A DNA stretch of 64,000 nucleotides from Fructobacillus sp. EFB-N1 (GTDB lineage Bacteria; Bacillota; Bacilli; Lactobacillales; Lactobacillaceae): the NCBI RefSeq assembly GCF_001038455.1, contig NZ_LDUY01000003.1:1-64000 (forward strand), given 5' to 3'. A model generated the notes under the pieces. That model was not told the DNA's origin. It did not search any database and saw only the letters and a list, made by a program, of their open reading frames with translations. A program made the translations under genes and the position numbers. Every line of letters starts with the position of its first letter. Within the stretch, counting starts at the first letter, position 1. Below, piece after piece: positions 27,443-37,707 of this stretch.

Positions 27443-28237
27443 ATGAGTAATCAGCAGGCCATCGCCCAGTACTTTCACGAAAGTGAGGGCGATTTTGTGA
27501 AGCAAGCCCTCGACTGGGTAAATCAGGCAGAAATCGACTATCGATTGGTTTTAACCAAGTTTTTAAACCCACGTCAGCGCTATATTGTGCAAACGTTAGT
27601 GAATCAGCGTGCAGGCCTAAAAATGGTGGCAGACGGCATTTTTGACCAAGCTGAGTCGAAACGAGTTGTGATTGCACCTGATTTTTATGAGATTAAGGAA
27701 AGTGATTTTCAACTGGTCTTGTTAGAATTGGCCTTTCCGGTCAAGTTCGTCAGTTTGCGTCACAAGGATATCTTAGGTGCATTGGTGCATAAGGGGCTTG
27801 ACCGGTCAGGCTTTGGCGATATTGTCGTCAAAGAAGATGAGGGACTGGTTCAATTAGCGGTTGATCAGCTATTAGCCGGATTTATTCGTCAAGAGATTGG
27901 TCGCATTGGTAAGGTTAAGACTGACTGGCAAGAAATTAGCTTCGACCGCGCTTTTCAAAAGGAAGAAGATGGAAAAGACCAATTCTTGTTAGTCAACTCA
28001 TTGCGCCTTGATGTGGTTGTAGCAGCGTCATTCAACCTTGCGCGTGCAAAGGCACAAGATTTAGTTACCAGTGGCTCTGTGCAAGTTAATTGGACTGTTA
28101 GTGACCAGGTAGACCGGCAAATTTCTCTAAAAGATGTGATTTCAGTGAGAAAATATGGAAGAATTTGCTTAGAAAGCTTGTCAGGGCAGAGCAAAAAGGA
28201 TAAAATCAAAGCAGTTTTTAATATTATTCATCGATGA
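27443..28237 (+). CDS. ylmH: S4-domain RNA-binding protein YlmH
   Basis: YlmH is a cytosolic protein with a C-terminal S4 RNA-binding fold; it has been linked to ribosome rescue and quality control in B. subtilis. Seen: N-terminal part with NPRQRYIVQTLVNQ, a middle region LGALVHKGLDRSGFGDIVV, and the S4 segment LRLDVVVAASFNLARAKAQDLVTSGSV. 264 residues. It sits between yggT and divIVA, the canonical order. The start directly follows the yggT stop, and no good ribosome binding site is seen. Confidence 0.92.
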   Translation: MSNQQAIAQYFHESEGDFVKQALDWVNQAEIDYRLVLTKFLNPRQRYIVQTLVNQRAGLKMVADGIFDQAESKRVVIAPDFYEIKESDFQLVLLELAFPVKFVSLRHKDILGALVHKGLDRSGFGDIVVKEDEGLVQLAVDQLLAGFIRQEIGRIGKVKTDWQEISFDRAFQKEEDGKDQFLLVNSLRLDVVVAASFNLARAKAQDLVTSGSVQVNWTVSDQVDRQISLKDVISVRKYGRICLESLSGQSKKDKIKAVFNIIHR

Positions 28238-28264
28238 GATGAATTCGGGAGGCAGAGAGATAAG

Positions 28265-29047
28265 ATGGCACTAACACCAGATGAGATTTTAAACCATGAA
28301 TTCACCCGAAAGGGCTCACGGGCATATGTGGCGCGCGAAGTTGATTCTTTCTTGGATGAAGTCAATAATGATTATCGTACCTTATTGGCTGATTTTGAGA
28401 AATTACAGCAACAAAACCGTCAGCAACAAAACCGTATTGATGAGCTCGAAGGTGAACGTGATCAAGTGAATGAATCAATCATGTTCGCCCAAAGCGCTGC
28501 CTCACGTTTGCGCTCTGAGACGGAATCTGAAGTAAAATCACAATTGACCCACGCCCAAGATGAAGCTAAGCAAATTGTTGATGACGCCCGTCAAAAAGCT
28601 GAAGCAGAATCCGCCCGCTTGGCTCAAGAAAATGTTGATTTGATTGACGAGCAAAATCGCTTGCGTCAGCGAGTTGATAGTTTCCGCCAATCATTCCTGT
28701 CATTGATTGACCAACAAAAGGCCTTGCTTGAGCAGGGGCAATTGTCACAGGCAGTTAATAAGTTGCCTGCTTCTGAATTGTCGGAAAAGGTTTTGGGTGA
28801 AACGAAGCATTGGTTGAAGCCTGTTTCGGAAGCATCAGTACCGGCACCAACGGATGCTGCTAGTCAAGATGGTACTGAAGAAAAGCCGTTGCCAACCGAT
28901 ATTAAAGAAGTTCCAAGTTTTGCTAAGGGCCCAATCGAACCTAGTGAAGGGGAAGAAAAGCTTGCTGAAAGTGAAAAGGTTGAGGTTGAAGAGGAAGTTG
29001 CAGATCCAACGGTGGTCGTTTTCCCTGAAAATGGGCAACCAAAGTAA
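28265..29047 (+). CDS. divIVA: Cell division initiation protein DivIVA
   Basis: DivIVA is a coiled-coil scaffold that binds curved membrane at poles and septa. Seen: the N-terminal lipid-binding segment MALTPDEILNHEFTRKGSRAY with EVDSFLDEV, then long coiled coils to about residue 165, followed by a Pro/Glu-rich acidic tail without coil character. 260 residues. The ribosome binding site is GGGAGGCAGAGAG before ATG 28265. It ends the dcw run; the ileS T-box follows. Confidence 0.95.
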   Translation: MALTPDEILNHEFTRKGSRAYVAREVDSFLDEVNNDYRTLLADFEKLQQQNRQQQNRIDELEGERDQVNESIMFAQSAASRLRSETESEVKSQLTHAQDEAKQIVDDARQKAEAESARLAQENVDLIDEQNRLRQRVDSFRQSFLSLIDQQKALLEQGQLSQAVNKLPASELSEKVLGETKHWLKPVSEASVPAPTDAASQDGTEEKPLPTDIKEVPSFAKGPIEPSEGEEKLAESEKVEVEEEVADPTVVVFPENGQPK

Positions 29048-29059
29048 AAATGATTGATT

Positions 29060-29300
29060 AACGGTGTAAGCCAGTTTAAAAAAGTTGATAGTGTTAGCGA
29101 GCCATGTCCGGTGTAAGATGGTCATTCCCTCAGCTTTTTTACATCCCTTACCCTTCATCAAACTGAACTAAGAGTAAGTTTGACGGCTTGGTCCGTTATC
29201 GCCAGTTAGAGCGTTGACCATTAGTCAGCGGAAAATAGGTGGTACCACGTAAAAAACGTCCTGTTGTCCCAAATTTTGGGGCACAGGACGTTTTTTCGTT
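29060..29300 (+). promoter_or_regulatory. T-box leader of ileS (Ile specifier ATC)
   Basis: The conserved antiterminator sequence AGGTGGTACCACG lies at 29237-29249, followed by a strong terminator at 29251-29297 (ACGTCCTG pairing with CAGGACGT, then T6). Stem I can be drawn: 29077-29084 pairs with 29134-29141 (8 bp) and GTAAG 29066-29070 pairs with CTTAC 29147-29151. Between these arms, the specifier loop presents ATC at 29143-29145, an isoleucine codon. Uncharged tRNA-Ile should therefore induce ileS. Confidence 0.93.
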
Positions 29301-29318
29301 TATTGAAAGGAGTCTCTT

Positions 29319-32117
29319 ATGAAGTATAAAGACACATTGAATTTAGGAAAAACAGCATTTCCGATGCGAGGCTCTTTGCCAACAACGGAGCCAGAACGGC
29401 AACAAGGCTGGTACGATGACAACCTCTATGAACAACGACTGGCACAAAACGAGCAAAAGCCACACTTTAACTTGCACGATGGCCCTCCCTATGCCAATGG
29501 AAACATTCATTTGGGTCACGCCTTAAATAAGATTACTAAGGATATTATTGTCCGTTACAAGAACATGAACGGCTATTATGCACCTTATGTTCCTGGATGG
29601 GATACGCACGGTTTGCCAATTGAGCAGCAATTGACAAAGGCCGGTCACGACCGGAAGTCAATGCCAAAGAGCGAATGGCGTAACTTGGCTAAGGATTTTG
29701 CGTTGGAGCAAGTTGATAAGCAGCGCAATGACTTTAAGCGTTTGGGGATTATGGCCGATTGGGACCACCCATACATTACTTTGCAGCCTGAATTTGAAGC
29801 AGCACAGTTGCGTGTCTTTGGTACGATGGCTAAAAAGGGTTTCATCTTCCAAGGAGCTAAGCCGGTTTATTGGTCATGGTCATCTGAATCAGCTTTGGCT
29901 GAAGCCGAAATTGAATACCACGATATCAAGTCAACTTCATTGTTCTATGCCAACCGTGTGAAGGATGGTAAAGGCATTTTGGATGGTGATACTTACTTGG
30001 TTGTTTGGACCACGACGCCATTTACGGTTACCGCTTCACGTGGAATTACCTTAGGTCCTGATTTTGACTATGTTTTGGTGAAGCCAGCTGGTCAAGATAA
30101 GAAGTATGTTGTGGCTAAGGAATTGTTGGAAACGGTTGCACCAAAGTTTGGTTGGGAAGATTATGAAGTATTGGATTCATATAAGGGCCAAGACTTGGAT
30201 AAGATTACGGCTTACCATCCATGGGATGCCGATGCCGAAGAAGTGGTTATGAATGCGGACCACGTTACTTTGGATTCTGGAACTGGTTTGGTCCACACGG
30301 CGCCTGGCTTTGGTGAAGACGATTACAACGTCTCAAAGGAATATGGCTTAGATGTTGTGGTGACGGTTGACGAAAAGGGAAACATGACTAAGAATGCGGG
30401 TCCTGATTTTGAGGGTCGGTTCTATGATGATGTTACTGGAACGGTGATCACGAAGTTGACGGATGCCGGGTTGTTCTTGGCGAAGGAAAAGATTACCCAC
30501 TCATACCCATTTGACTGGCGAACAAAGAAGCCAATTATTTGGCGAGCTGTGCCACAATGGTTTGCGTCAATTGACAATTTCCGTCAGGATATTTTGGACC
30601 AAATTGATGAGGTTAATTTCTTCCCAGCATGGGGTCAAAAGCGTTTGCACAACATGATTGCTGGTCGTGGTGACTGGGTTATCTCTCGTCAACGTGTTTG
30701 GGGCGTGCCATTGCCAATCTTCTATGCAGAGGATGGAACAGCCATTTTGGATGCTGACATTATTGAGCACGTTGCGCAATTGGTTGAAAAGCACGGTTCA
30801 AACGTTTGGTTTGAACGTGAAGCCAAGGACTTATTGCCAGAAGGTTATACGAACGAACATTCACCAAATGGCCAATTCAAGAAGGAAGAGGACATCATGG
30901 ATGTTTGGTTCGATTCCGGTTCTTCTTGGAATGGGGTGATGCGTCAACGCCCTCAATTGGATTACCCTGCTGATTTGTATTTGGAAGGTTCTGACCAGTA
31001 CCGTGGTTGGTTTAACTCTTCATTGATTACTTCTGTGGCCGTAACGGGGCAGGCACCTTACAAGAACTTGCTATCACAAGGCTTTACTTTGGATGGTAAG
31101 GGTAACAAGATGTCCAAGTCATTGGGAAACACGATTTCACCATTGGATGTTGGTAACAAGTTTGGTGTTGAAATTTTGCGTTTGTGGACTATCTCAGTTG
31201 ATACGTCCCAAGATATGCCAGTTTCAGATGAAATTTTGAAGCAAGTTGCTGATTCTTACCGCAAGATCCGTAATACCATGCGTTTCTTGTTGGCCAACAC
31301 ATCTGACTTTGATTACGATACTGACAAGGTTGCCTTTGCAGACCGTGCTGCTCATGACCAATATGCAACGGTCTTGTTGAACAACTTGGTCGCTGATTTG
31401 AAGGATAGTTATGACAACTACCGTCTCAATGAAATCTACTCACGTTTGATTAACTTTATTAACGTGGACTTGTCTGCCTTCTATTTGGATATCGCTAAGG
31501 ACGTTGTTTATGTTGAAGCACCGGATTCTGCCTTGCGTCGTTCAATGCAATCAGTCTTCTACGAAATTTTGACGGCTTTAACGAAGTTGATGTTGCCAGT
31601 TTTGCCACACACGGCTGAAGAAATATGGTCATATATTCCACATACCAACACGAAGTACGCTTACTTGCAAGACATGCCAACTGTAGAGGAATTGCCAGAA
31701 AATGCTGACATGATGGTTAAGTGGGAAACGGTCTTTGCGTTGCGTTCGGCGGCCAACAAGGCAATCGAAGCCGCCCGAACAGCTGGCTTGGTTGGTAAGA
31801 ATGCCGAAGCAGCTATGACGCTGTACTTGACGGCTGATCAGAAGAGCGTTTTGTCTGATTTGAACTTAGACTTTCGTTTGATTTTGATGGTCTCACAATT
31901 GGACTTGAAGGATCGTGAAGACGCAACAGATGCTGTGCCAAGCTTTGATGACGTTCCTGTCTTAGTTGAAAAGGCTCGCGGCGGTTTGTCACCACGTGAC
32001 CGTCGCTATCACGAAGATTTGGGAGTCGATGAGGCCTTTCCAGAATTGTCAAAGGCTGAAGCTGCATTGGTTCGCAAGTATTACCCAGCTGCCTTAGCAG
32101 AAGGTTTTGAAGCTTAA
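29319..32117 (+). CDS. ileS: Isoleucyl-tRNA synthetase
   Basis: IleRS charges tRNA-Ile. Seen: class I HIGH motif as [13 protein letters not shown] loop [10 protein letters not shown], the editing (CP1) domain with WTTTPFT and [19 protein letters not shown] and the anticodon-binding domain. 932 residues. Odd: there are no cysteines at all. The C-terminal segment that in other bacterial IleRS carries a four-cysteine zinc knuckle is still alignable ([12 protein letters not shown], then [11 protein letters not shown]) but every ligand is replaced. The ribosome binding site AAAGGAG precedes ATG 29319. Controlled by the T-box. Confidence 0.97.
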   Translation: MKYKDTLNLGKTAFPMRGSLPTTEPERQQGWYDDNLYEQRLAQNEQKPHFNLHDGPPYANGNIHLGHALNKITKDIIVRYKNMNGYYAPYVPGWDTHGLPIEQQLTKAGHDRKSMPKSEWRNLAKDFALEQVDKQRNDFKRLGIMADWDHPYITLQPEFEAAQLRVFGTMAKKGFIFQGAKPVYWSWSSESALAEAEIEYHDIKSTSLFYANRVKDGKGILDGDTYLVVWTTTPFTVTASRGITLGPDFDYVLVKPAGQDKKYVVAKELLETVAPKFGWEDYEVLDSYKGQDLDKITAYHPWDADAEEVVMNADHVTLDSGTGLVHTAPGFGEDDYNVSKEYGLDVVVTVDEKGNMTKNAGPDFEGRFYDDVTGTVITKLTDAGLFLAKEKITHSYPFDWRTKKPIIWRAVPQWFASIDNFRQDILDQIDEVNFFPAWGQKRLHNMIAGRGDWVISRQRVWGVPLPIFYAEDGTAILDADIIEHVAQLVEKHGSNVWFEREAKDLLPEGYTNEHSPNGQFKKEEDIMDVWFDSGSSWNGVMRQRPQLDYPADLYLEGSDQYRGWFNSSLITSVAVTGQAPYKNLLSQGFTLDGKGNKMSKSLGNTISPLDVGNKFGVEILRLWTISVDTSQDMPVSDEILKQVADSYRKIRNTMRFLLANTSDFDYDTDKVAFADRAAHDQYATVLLNNLVADLKDSYDNYRLNEIYSRLINFINVDLSAFYLDIAKDVVYVEAPDSALRRSMQSVFYEILTALTKLMLPVLPHTAEEIWSYIPHTNTKYAYLQDMPTVEELPENADMMVKWETVFALRSAANKAIEAARTAGLVGKNAEAAMTLYLTADQKSVLSDLNLDFRLILMVSQLDLKDREDATDAVPSFDDVPVLVEKARGGLSPRDRRYHEDLGVDEAFPELSKAEAALVRKYYPAALAEGFEA

Positions 32118-32140
32118 AAATCAGTTATTTTGATTTAAAA

Positions 32141-32176
32141 AACGATGTCAAGTAAAAATACTTGACATCGCTTTTA
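32141..32176 (+). terminator. ileS terminator overlapping the rpsP -35 box
   Basis: CGATGTCAAGTA pairs with TACTTGACATCG, then a T-rich tract. The 3' arm contains the TTGACA -35 box of the next promoter. Confidence 0.85.
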
Positions 32177-32190
32177 TTATTTGGCATAAT
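32162..32190 (+). promoter_or_regulatory. rpsP promoter
   Basis: TTGACA (32162-32167), a 17-base spacer ending TGG, and CATAAT (32185-32190): an almost ideal sigma-A promoter about 33 bases before rpsP. Confidence 0.85.
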
Positions 32191-32222
32191 AGACAAGTAA
32201 AGAAAAACGGAGGAATTACATT

Positions 32223-32648
32223 ATGGCAGTTAAAATTCGCTTGAAGCGGATGGGTGCTAAGAAGCGTCCATTCTACCGCGTTGTTATCGCTGACTCACGT
32301 TCACCACGTGATGGTCGTTTTATCGAAACAGTGGGAACTTATAACCCAATCGCTGTTCCAGCAGAAGTACAGTTGGACGAAGCTAAGATTTTGGCTTGGT
32401 TGGCAAATGGTGCACAACCATCTGACACAGCTCGTAACTTGTTGTCAAAGGCTGGCATCATGGCTAAGTATGCTGAACAAAAGGCTGCTGCAGCTTCTGA
32501 AAAGCCTGCTAAGGCAAAGAAGTCAGCTGCTTCTTCTGAAAAGCCAACGGCTAAGAACAAGGTTGCCGAAATCAAGGCATACTTGGACGCCCAAGGTATC
32601 GACTACCCAGCATCAGCTAAGAAGGCTGACTTGTTGGAATTGGTTTAA
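32223..32648 (+). CDS. rpsP: 30S ribosomal protein S16 with C-terminal extension
   Basis: S16 is needed for small-subunit assembly. Seen: the S16 core fills about residues 1-82 ([37 protein letters not shown]). It is followed by a roughly 60-residue extension: a Lys/Ala/Ser-rich linker, then [14 protein letters not shown] and KKADLLELV, which looks like a SAP-type helix-helix nucleic acid-binding motif. Most bacterial S16 proteins end near residue 80-90. The ribosome binding site is CGGAGGA before ATG 32223. Monocistronic with its own promoter and terminator. Confidence 0.96.
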   Translation: MAVKIRLKRMGAKKRPFYRVVIADSRSPRDGRFIETVGTYNPIAVPAEVQLDEAKILAWLANGAQPSDTARNLLSKAGIMAKYAEQKAAAASEKPAKAKKSAASSEKPTAKNKVAEIKAYLDAQGIDYPASAKKADLLELV

Positions 32649-32670
32649 GACAAACTGGTTTATAAAGTGG

Positions 32671-32704
32671 AAACTACCAAAGTTCATTTGGTAGTTTTTT
32701 TCTT
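32671..32704 (+). terminator. Intrinsic terminator after rpsP
   Basis: AAACTACCAA (32671-32680) pairs with TTGGTAGTTT (32688-32697), then T7. Confidence 0.88.
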
Positions 32705-32722
32705 TTTGAACAAGCTAAGATA

Positions 32723-32741
32723 AGCAAAGCTTTGCTATAAT
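32723..32741 (+). promoter_or_regulatory. rimM promoter with abutting perfect palindrome
   Basis: A perfect 14-bp palindrome, AGCAAAGCTTTGCT (32723-32736), runs into the extended -10 TGC-TATAAT (-10 at 32736-32741). Only seven bases separate the -10 from ATG 32749. No -35 box is seen. Confidence 0.6.
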
Positions 32742-32748
32742 AGAGAGT

Positions 32749-33276
32749 ATGGAAACAAAAAATTACTTTAAAATTGGAACGATTGTCAATACACATGGCA
32801 TTCGTGGTGAGTTGAAAATCAAAGCCATTACGGACTTTGCTGACGACCGCTTTCAAAAGGGGCAAGCGATTTACCGTTTGGACAAGGGGCAATACGTCAA
32901 GGAAATGATTGCAAAGGCCCGCGTTCATAAGGGTATGTGGTTGGTCACCTTTGAGGGTGTTGATAATATTAACCAAGTTGAAATTTTTAAGGGCCAGGAT
33001 GTCTTCGTTGATGAAGAAGACCGGGATGACCTTGATGATGGTGAATATTACTACAACGAAATCATTGGCTGCACCGTTGTCGACTTAGATGGGCAGACTT
33101 TGGGTGAAATCAAGGAAATTATGACGACTGGTGCCAACGACGTTTGGATTATGAAACGTCCCAAGGGCAAAGATGGCTTAATTCCGATGATTGATGATGT
33201 CGTAAAAGAGGTCAATGTGGCTGATAAGGTGATTACCATTGATGTCTTGGAAGGACTATTGGACGATGAAGATTGA
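32749..33276 (+). CDS. rimM: Ribosome maturation factor RimM
   Basis: RimM binds S19 and assists maturation of the 30S head. Seen: N-terminal barrel with [18 protein letters not shown], then the PRC-barrel half with [23 protein letters not shown] and [12 protein letters not shown]. 175 residues, normal. The start ATG 32749 has at best a weak GAGAG upstream, and the extended -10 box is so near that the mRNA is probably leaderless. It overlaps trmD by 11 bases, so the two are coupled. Confidence 0.95.
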   Translation: METKNYFKIGTIVNTHGIRGELKIKAITDFADDRFQKGQAIYRLDKGQYVKEMIAKARVHKGMWLVTFEGVDNINQVEIFKGQDVFVDEEDRDDLDDGEYYYNEIIGCTVVDLDGQTLGEIKEIMTTGANDVWIMKRPKGKDGLIPMIDDVVKEVNVADKVITIDVLEGLLDDED

Positions 33277-34009
33277 TGTTTTAAGCCTTTTTCCAGATAT
33301 GTTTGCACCAATGCGTCAGTCAATTATCGGTAAAGCAATCGATCGTGGTGACCTTGACTTTGCTGTGACTGATTTTCGTGATTATACGACAAACAAACAT
33401 AATAATGTTGATGACTATCCCTTCGGTGGTGGGGCTGGCATGTTGCTCACGCCCCAACCGATTTTTGATGCCTTAGAGGCCGTCAAGAAAAATAGCCCTG
33501 AAAAAAGTGCGGGGCATGTCATCTTGTTGGATCCGGCTGGTAAGAAGTTTGACCACACGGATGCGAAACGATTGGCCAACTATGACCACTTAACTTTTAT
33601 TGCCGGTCATTATGAGGGCTATGATGAGCGAATCAAGACATTGGTAGACGAAGAACTTTCACTGGGTGATTATGTTTTAACTGGTGGGGAACTGGCCTCG
33701 ATGGTCATGATTGATGCAACGGTTCGCTTTTTGCCTCATGTTTTGGGCAATGCTGAATCGGCAGAAGGTGATTCCTTTGCTGATGGCTTGCTGGAATACC
33801 CACAATACACGCGACCAGCAGACTTTCGTGGATTAACCGTACCAGATGTCTTAACTTCTGGAAACCACGGTAAAATCGCTGAATGGCGGTTAAAAGAAGC
33901 GCTAAAAAAGACGTACTTACGTCGACCTGATTTATTAGAAAATCGGGTATTTACAAATGAAGAACGCGACCTATTGGATGATATTAAAAGTGAATTAGCA
34001 GACGATTAA
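33266..34009 (+). CDS. trmD: tRNA (guanine-37-N1)-methyltransferase TrmD
   Basis: TrmD makes m1G37 in tRNAs and prevents +1 frameshifting. Seen: [37 protein letters not shown], the SPOUT knot motif HYEGYDER and [11 protein letters not shown]. 247 residues. ATG 33266 matches the conserved family start; the longer frame to 33239 lies inside rimM. The ribosome binding site is AAGGA within rimM. Confidence 0.97.
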   Translation: MKIDVLSLFPDMFAPMRQSIIGKAIDRGDLDFAVTDFRDYTTNKHNNVDDYPFGGGAGMLLTPQPIFDALEAVKKNSPEKSAGHVILLDPAGKKFDHTDAKRLANYDHLTFIAGHYEGYDERIKTLVDEELSLGDYVLTGGELASMVMIDATVRFLPHVLGNAESAEGDSFADGLLEYPQYTRPADFRGLTVPDVLTSGNHGKIAEWRLKEALKKTYLRRPDLLENRVFTNEERDLLDDIKSELADD

Positions 34010-34060
34010 TTTGTACTAGTAAACATCGGTAGATCGAATACAGGATAAAGGACAAGACCG

Positions 34061-35017
34061 ATGGAACTGGAATTTTTAGGAACTGGCTCGGGCCAACCAT
34101 CTAAATTTCGCAATGTGGCCAGCATTGCTTTGAAGCTACTTGATGAGCGCAATGCTGTCTGGCTTTTTGATGTTGGGGAAGCAACCCAACACCAGATTTT
34201 GAAAACCACGATTCGCCCACGGAAGATTGAAAAAATTTTTATTTCCCATTTGCATGGCGACCATATTTTTGGTTTGCCTGGTTTATTGTCCTCACGGTCT
34301 TTCCAGGGCGCTGATAAAAGTGAACCACTGACGATTTATGGTCCTAAAGGCTTGAAGTCTTTTGTGCAAACGGCTTTGCGGGTTTCAGATACGCACTTGT
34401 CTTACCCAGTTCACTATGTGGAAATTGAGGTGGGGACGATTTTTGAAGATGATACCTTCCGTGTGGTAGCGGCTCCTTTGAAGCACCGGATTGAGGCCTG
34501 GGGTTTTCGGGTGGAAGAAAAGGCTCATCCAGGAGAATTGCTGATTGATAAGGTAAAGGCTGATCAAATTCCAGCAGGTCCTGTCTATGGTCGCTTGAAG
34601 GCCGGTGAAACGGTGACCCTTGACGATGGTCGTGTAATTAATGGTCAGGATTACCTTGGCCCAGCACAACCGGGACGCGTCGTGACCTTTATTTTGGACA
34701 CTCTCCCAAATGACCAAGCAAAGATTTTGGCGCAGGGTGCAGACGTCTTGGTTCACGAATCAACCTATGGTCAAAGTAAGGAAGAAAGTAAATTAGCACG
34801 GGCACATGGACATTCAACTTCCCGTGATGCGGCCCACCTAGCGCTCGACAGTCATGTTGGTAAATTAGTCTTGGTCCACATTTCGGCCCGGTATATTGGC
34901 CCATTATTAAAGAAGTTCATTAGCGATGTGAAGCATTTGTTCCCAAATACCTATGTTGCCCGTGACTTCGACGTTGTTGATGTCCCATTCAAGAAGGAGC
35001 AGCATGGTACCAAGTAA
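34061..35017 (+). CDS. rnz: Ribonuclease Z
   Basis: RNase Z is a metallo-beta-lactamase fold endonuclease that removes 3' trailers from tRNA precursors. This matters here because the visible tRNA-Leu gene has no encoded CCA. Seen: [13 protein letters not shown], the zinc motif [19 protein letters not shown], and the late [10 protein letters not shown] and [10 protein letters not shown]. 318 residues. ATG 34061 has only a weak AAAGGACAAG upstream. It overlaps recJ by 14 bases. Confidence 0.96.
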   Translation: MELEFLGTGSGQPSKFRNVASIALKLLDERNAVWLFDVGEATQHQILKTTIRPRKIEKIFISHLHGDHIFGLPGLLSSRSFQGADKSEPLTIYGPKGLKSFVQTALRVSDTHLSYPVHYVEIEVGTIFEDDTFRVVAAPLKHRIEAWGFRVEEKAHPGELLIDKVKADQIPAGPVYGRLKAGETVTLDDGRVINGQDYLGPAQPGRVVTFILDTLPNDQAKILAQGADVLVHESTYGQSKEESKLARAHGHSTSRDAAHLALDSHVGKLVLVHISARYIGPLLKKFISDVKHLFPNTYVARDFDVVDVPFKKEQHGTK

Positions 35018-37094
35018 TTGGCGGTTGTTAGATCAACCAGATCAAATGAGTAGCCAACGGTTACAGGAACAATTACATTTAAATCCAGTTACAGCAGGTT
35101 TTTTGGTGCAAAAAGGCATCAAGGATGTGAAAGAGGCGCAGGCCTTTTTGCATCCTGATTTTCAAAGTATTCACGACCCAAGCGAATTTTTCGATATGGA
35201 AAAGGCGGTGGATCGGATTCAAGAAGCAGTGTTTACTGCCGAACCAATTTTGGTTTACGGTGATTATGACGTCGATGGTATTACGAGTACCGCGATTATG
35301 GTGGAAACGCTGACCTCGCTTGGTGCAGAGGTAACACCCTACATTCCAAACCGTTTTGAAGATGGTTATGGACCCAATTTAACGACTTACCAACGCTTGG
35401 TTGAAGAAACTGGTGCGAGCTTGATTATCACGGTTGATAACGGCGTCAGTGGCCATGAGGCGATTGCTTGGGCGCAAGGTGCTGGTGTTGATGTGGTCGT
35501 GACTGACCACCACGCTTTACCGGAGACTCTGCCCGATGCTTATGCCATCATCCATCCACGCCATCCAGAGGGAAGCTATCCTTTTTCTGATTTATCAGGA
35601 GCGGGGGTTGCTTTTAAGGTTGCTCAGGCAATCTTAGCCGATGGACAACCGGCCGAATCATTGAAAGACTTACCAGTGGAATTTTTGGATTTGGTTGCGA
35701 TGGGTGCGGTGGCCGATGTGGTCTCCCTGACCGATGAAAATCGGGCCTTTGTGACCTGGGGTCTTAAACAGATTGAGGAAAATCCCAGACCCGGTCTAGC
35801 TACCCTATTAAAGAGCGCGAAGCACGCCAAGGGGCAAGCAATTTTAGCCGAAACGATTGGCTTTAAAATTGCGCCACGGTTAAACGCGATTGGTCGAATG
35901 GCCGATGGTCAGCTAGGCTTAGAACTCTTGTTAACGAAGGACCCAGAGCGAGCCAAGGCGATTGCTAAGGAAGTGGAACAGCTCAATGATGAGCGTCGGA
36001 CCTTAGTGGATACCGTCTTTGATCAGGCAAAAGAGCAGGCCCTAGACCCAAAAAATCAGAAGACCAACATCTTGCTGATTGCTGGCCAAAATTGGCATCA
36101 AGGAATTCTTGGCATTGTTGCTGCCCGCTTGGCTGAATTAGTGAAAAAACCCGTGGTGATTCTTTCGCTCGTTGACGGCGTTTATAAGGGTTCTGGACGT
36201 TCCTTTGGGGACTTTGATTTGCACGCCTTCTTGCAGGCCTATGCTGACTACTTCACTAGTTTTGGTGGTCATGCCGGTGCCTTAGGAGTTAGTATGACGC
36301 CGGATGAATTGCCGGTGGTCCAAAACTTGGTTCAACAAGATGGGGCTAACCTGCAATTTGCCGATCAAAAGTTAGCCGTTAACTTGGTTGTGCAGCCACG
36401 GATTTTGACACCTGATTTTTACCAGCAATTAGCTTTGCTTGAACCATTTGGCCAGGGCAATCCACAGCCCGTTATTGCTGTTGAGGATGTGCCACTAGAA
36501 TCGGTTCAATCGATGGGGGCGCTTAATCAGCATCTAAAGCTTAATATTCGTGGCGGGCGGGGCTTTGTCGAGGCCTTAGCCTTCAATCAGCCTGATTTGG
36601 TAAAAGAAGCCCAAGAAAAAACACAGGCGACCCTAGCGGGCAAGGTTGGGGTGAACACCTTTGCTGGCAAAACTAGGCTGCAATTAATGCTGGAAGATTT
36701 GGCCTTTGTCGAAGTAGAGCAAAATCAGCCTACGTCAATGGAGCCAGTCGTTCGTCAGGTTAAAAAGCAAGTGGTCCAAACGGCACAGACCGCAGAAGCT
36801 GCGGTTAAAAATTCATCTACAACATTGGCGCAGGCAATCGGTCAAACGAGTAGCCAAGACTTTGCCAGATTATATAAATATTTGTATGGACACCAAAAAT
36901 TGGACATTATCGGGCATTTGGAAGTTGTATTATCCGAACTTTCAATGCAAGAAAAGCAATTTAAATTAATGATTCAGGTCTTTTTGGACCTCGGTTTTGT
37001 TAAAATGAATGCAGGGACCATTTTGTGTTTACCAAGTACCAGTAAAAAGTCCTTGGCAAACTCTGTCACGTACCAGCGGTATTTTGCCGGTTAA
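35004..37094 (+). CDS. recJ: Single-stranded-DNA exonuclease RecJ
   Basis: RecJ is a 5'-3' ssDNA exonuclease for recombination and repair. Seen: DHH-family metal motifs [20 protein letters not shown]-like [12 protein letters not shown] and VTDHHALPE, then the DHHA1 segment with [14 protein letters not shown] and FGGHAGALG, an OB-like domain and a C-terminal region. 696 residues. ATG 35004 follows AAGGAGC; the additional 17 codons in the long frame lie inside rnz and are rejected. Confidence 0.95.
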   Translation: MVPSNWRLLDQPDQMSSQRLQEQLHLNPVTAGFLVQKGIKDVKEAQAFLHPDFQSIHDPSEFFDMEKAVDRIQEAVFTAEPILVYGDYDVDGITSTAIMVETLTSLGAEVTPYIPNRFEDGYGPNLTTYQRLVEETGASLIITVDNGVSGHEAIAWAQGAGVDVVVTDHHALPETLPDAYAIIHPRHPEGSYPFSDLSGAGVAFKVAQAILADGQPAESLKDLPVEFLDLVAMGAVADVVSLTDENRAFVTWGLKQIEENPRPGLATLLKSAKHAKGQAILAETIGFKIAPRLNAIGRMADGQLGLELLLTKDPERAKAIAKEVEQLNDERRTLVDTVFDQAKEQALDPKNQKTNILLIAGQNWHQGILGIVAARLAELVKKPVVILSLVDGVYKGSGRSFGDFDLHAFLQAYADYFTSFGGHAGALGVSMTPDELPVVQNLVQQDGANLQFADQKLAVNLVVQPRILTPDFYQQLALLEPFGQGNPQPVIAVEDVPLESVQSMGALNQHLKLNIRGGRGFVEALAFNQPDLVKEAQEKTQATLAGKVGVNTFAGKTRLQLMLEDLAFVEVEQNQPTSMEPVVRQVKKQVVQTAQTAEAAVKNSSTTLAQAIGQTSSQDFARLYKYLYGHQKLDIIGHLEVVLSELSMQEKQFKLMIQVFLDLGFVKMNAGTILCLPSTSKKSLANSVTYQRYFAG

Positions 37095-37118
37095 TGAACC
37101 CGGCTTGAGGAAATAAAA

Positions 37119-37652
37119 ATGAGTAAAATTGATTTACATGATTATGTTGCCACAGTGGAAGATTATCCAGAACCTGGTGTTTCTTTCCGTGATATCTCAC
37201 CATTGATGGGTGATGGGCCTGCTTATAAGCAAGCAATTGACCAAATCGTTGATTTTGCCAAAGACTTGGATGTCGACTTGATTGCTGGGCCAGAATCACG
37301 TGGCTTCATCGTTGGTTCGCCATTAGCCTATGCCATGGGTATTGGTTTTGTGCCAGCACGTAAGTCTGGTAAGTTACCCCGTAAGGCTGTTTCAGCATCT
37401 TACACATTGGAGTATGGCGGTGTCAATGAGTTGGAGATTCATGAGGATGCCATTCAACCTGGTCAACGGGTCTTGATTGTCGATGACCTTTTGGCAACTG
37501 GTGGCACCATCAATGCTACCCGCAAGATTGTGGAAGAATTAGGTGGCGTGGTGGCCGGAGTAGCCTTTATTATTGAATTAGAGGACCTCCACGGTCGAGA
37601 GAAGATTATGGAAGCCGGCGAAGTACCGTTTGTTGCTTTGATGGAATACTAA
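37119..37652 (+). CDS. apt: Adenine phosphoribosyltransferase
   Basis: Apt salvages adenine to AMP using PRPP. Seen: [24 protein letters not shown] and the PRPP loop [14 protein letters not shown], with the family's 177-residue length. The ribosome binding site TGAGGAAA precedes ATG 37119. It directly follows recJ, the same order as in many lactic acid bacteria, and is likely in one operon with it. Confidence 0.97.
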   Translation: MSKIDLHDYVATVEDYPEPGVSFRDISPLMGDGPAYKQAIDQIVDFAKDLDVDLIAGPESRGFIVGSPLAYAMGIGFVPARKSGKLPRKAVSASYTLEYGGVNELEIHEDAIQPGQRVLIVDDLLATGGTINATRKIVEELGGVVAGVAFIIELEDLHGREKIMEAGEVPFVALMEY

Positions 37653-37707
37653 GGACTAGCACCTGGTACAAAACCGGACTTTCACAGGGTGAAATAAAGG
37701 GAAGCAG

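Noticed and set aside
28835-29161. 108-codon minus-strand frame over the end of divIVA and the ileS T-box
   Set aside because: It is antisense to a coding end and a structured leader, with no ribosome binding site.
32254-32694. 146-codon plus-strand frame overlapping rpsP
   Set aside because: It is the +1 frame of rpsP, rich in Leu/Trp/Gln, with no ribosome binding site; rpsP itself is a clear S16.
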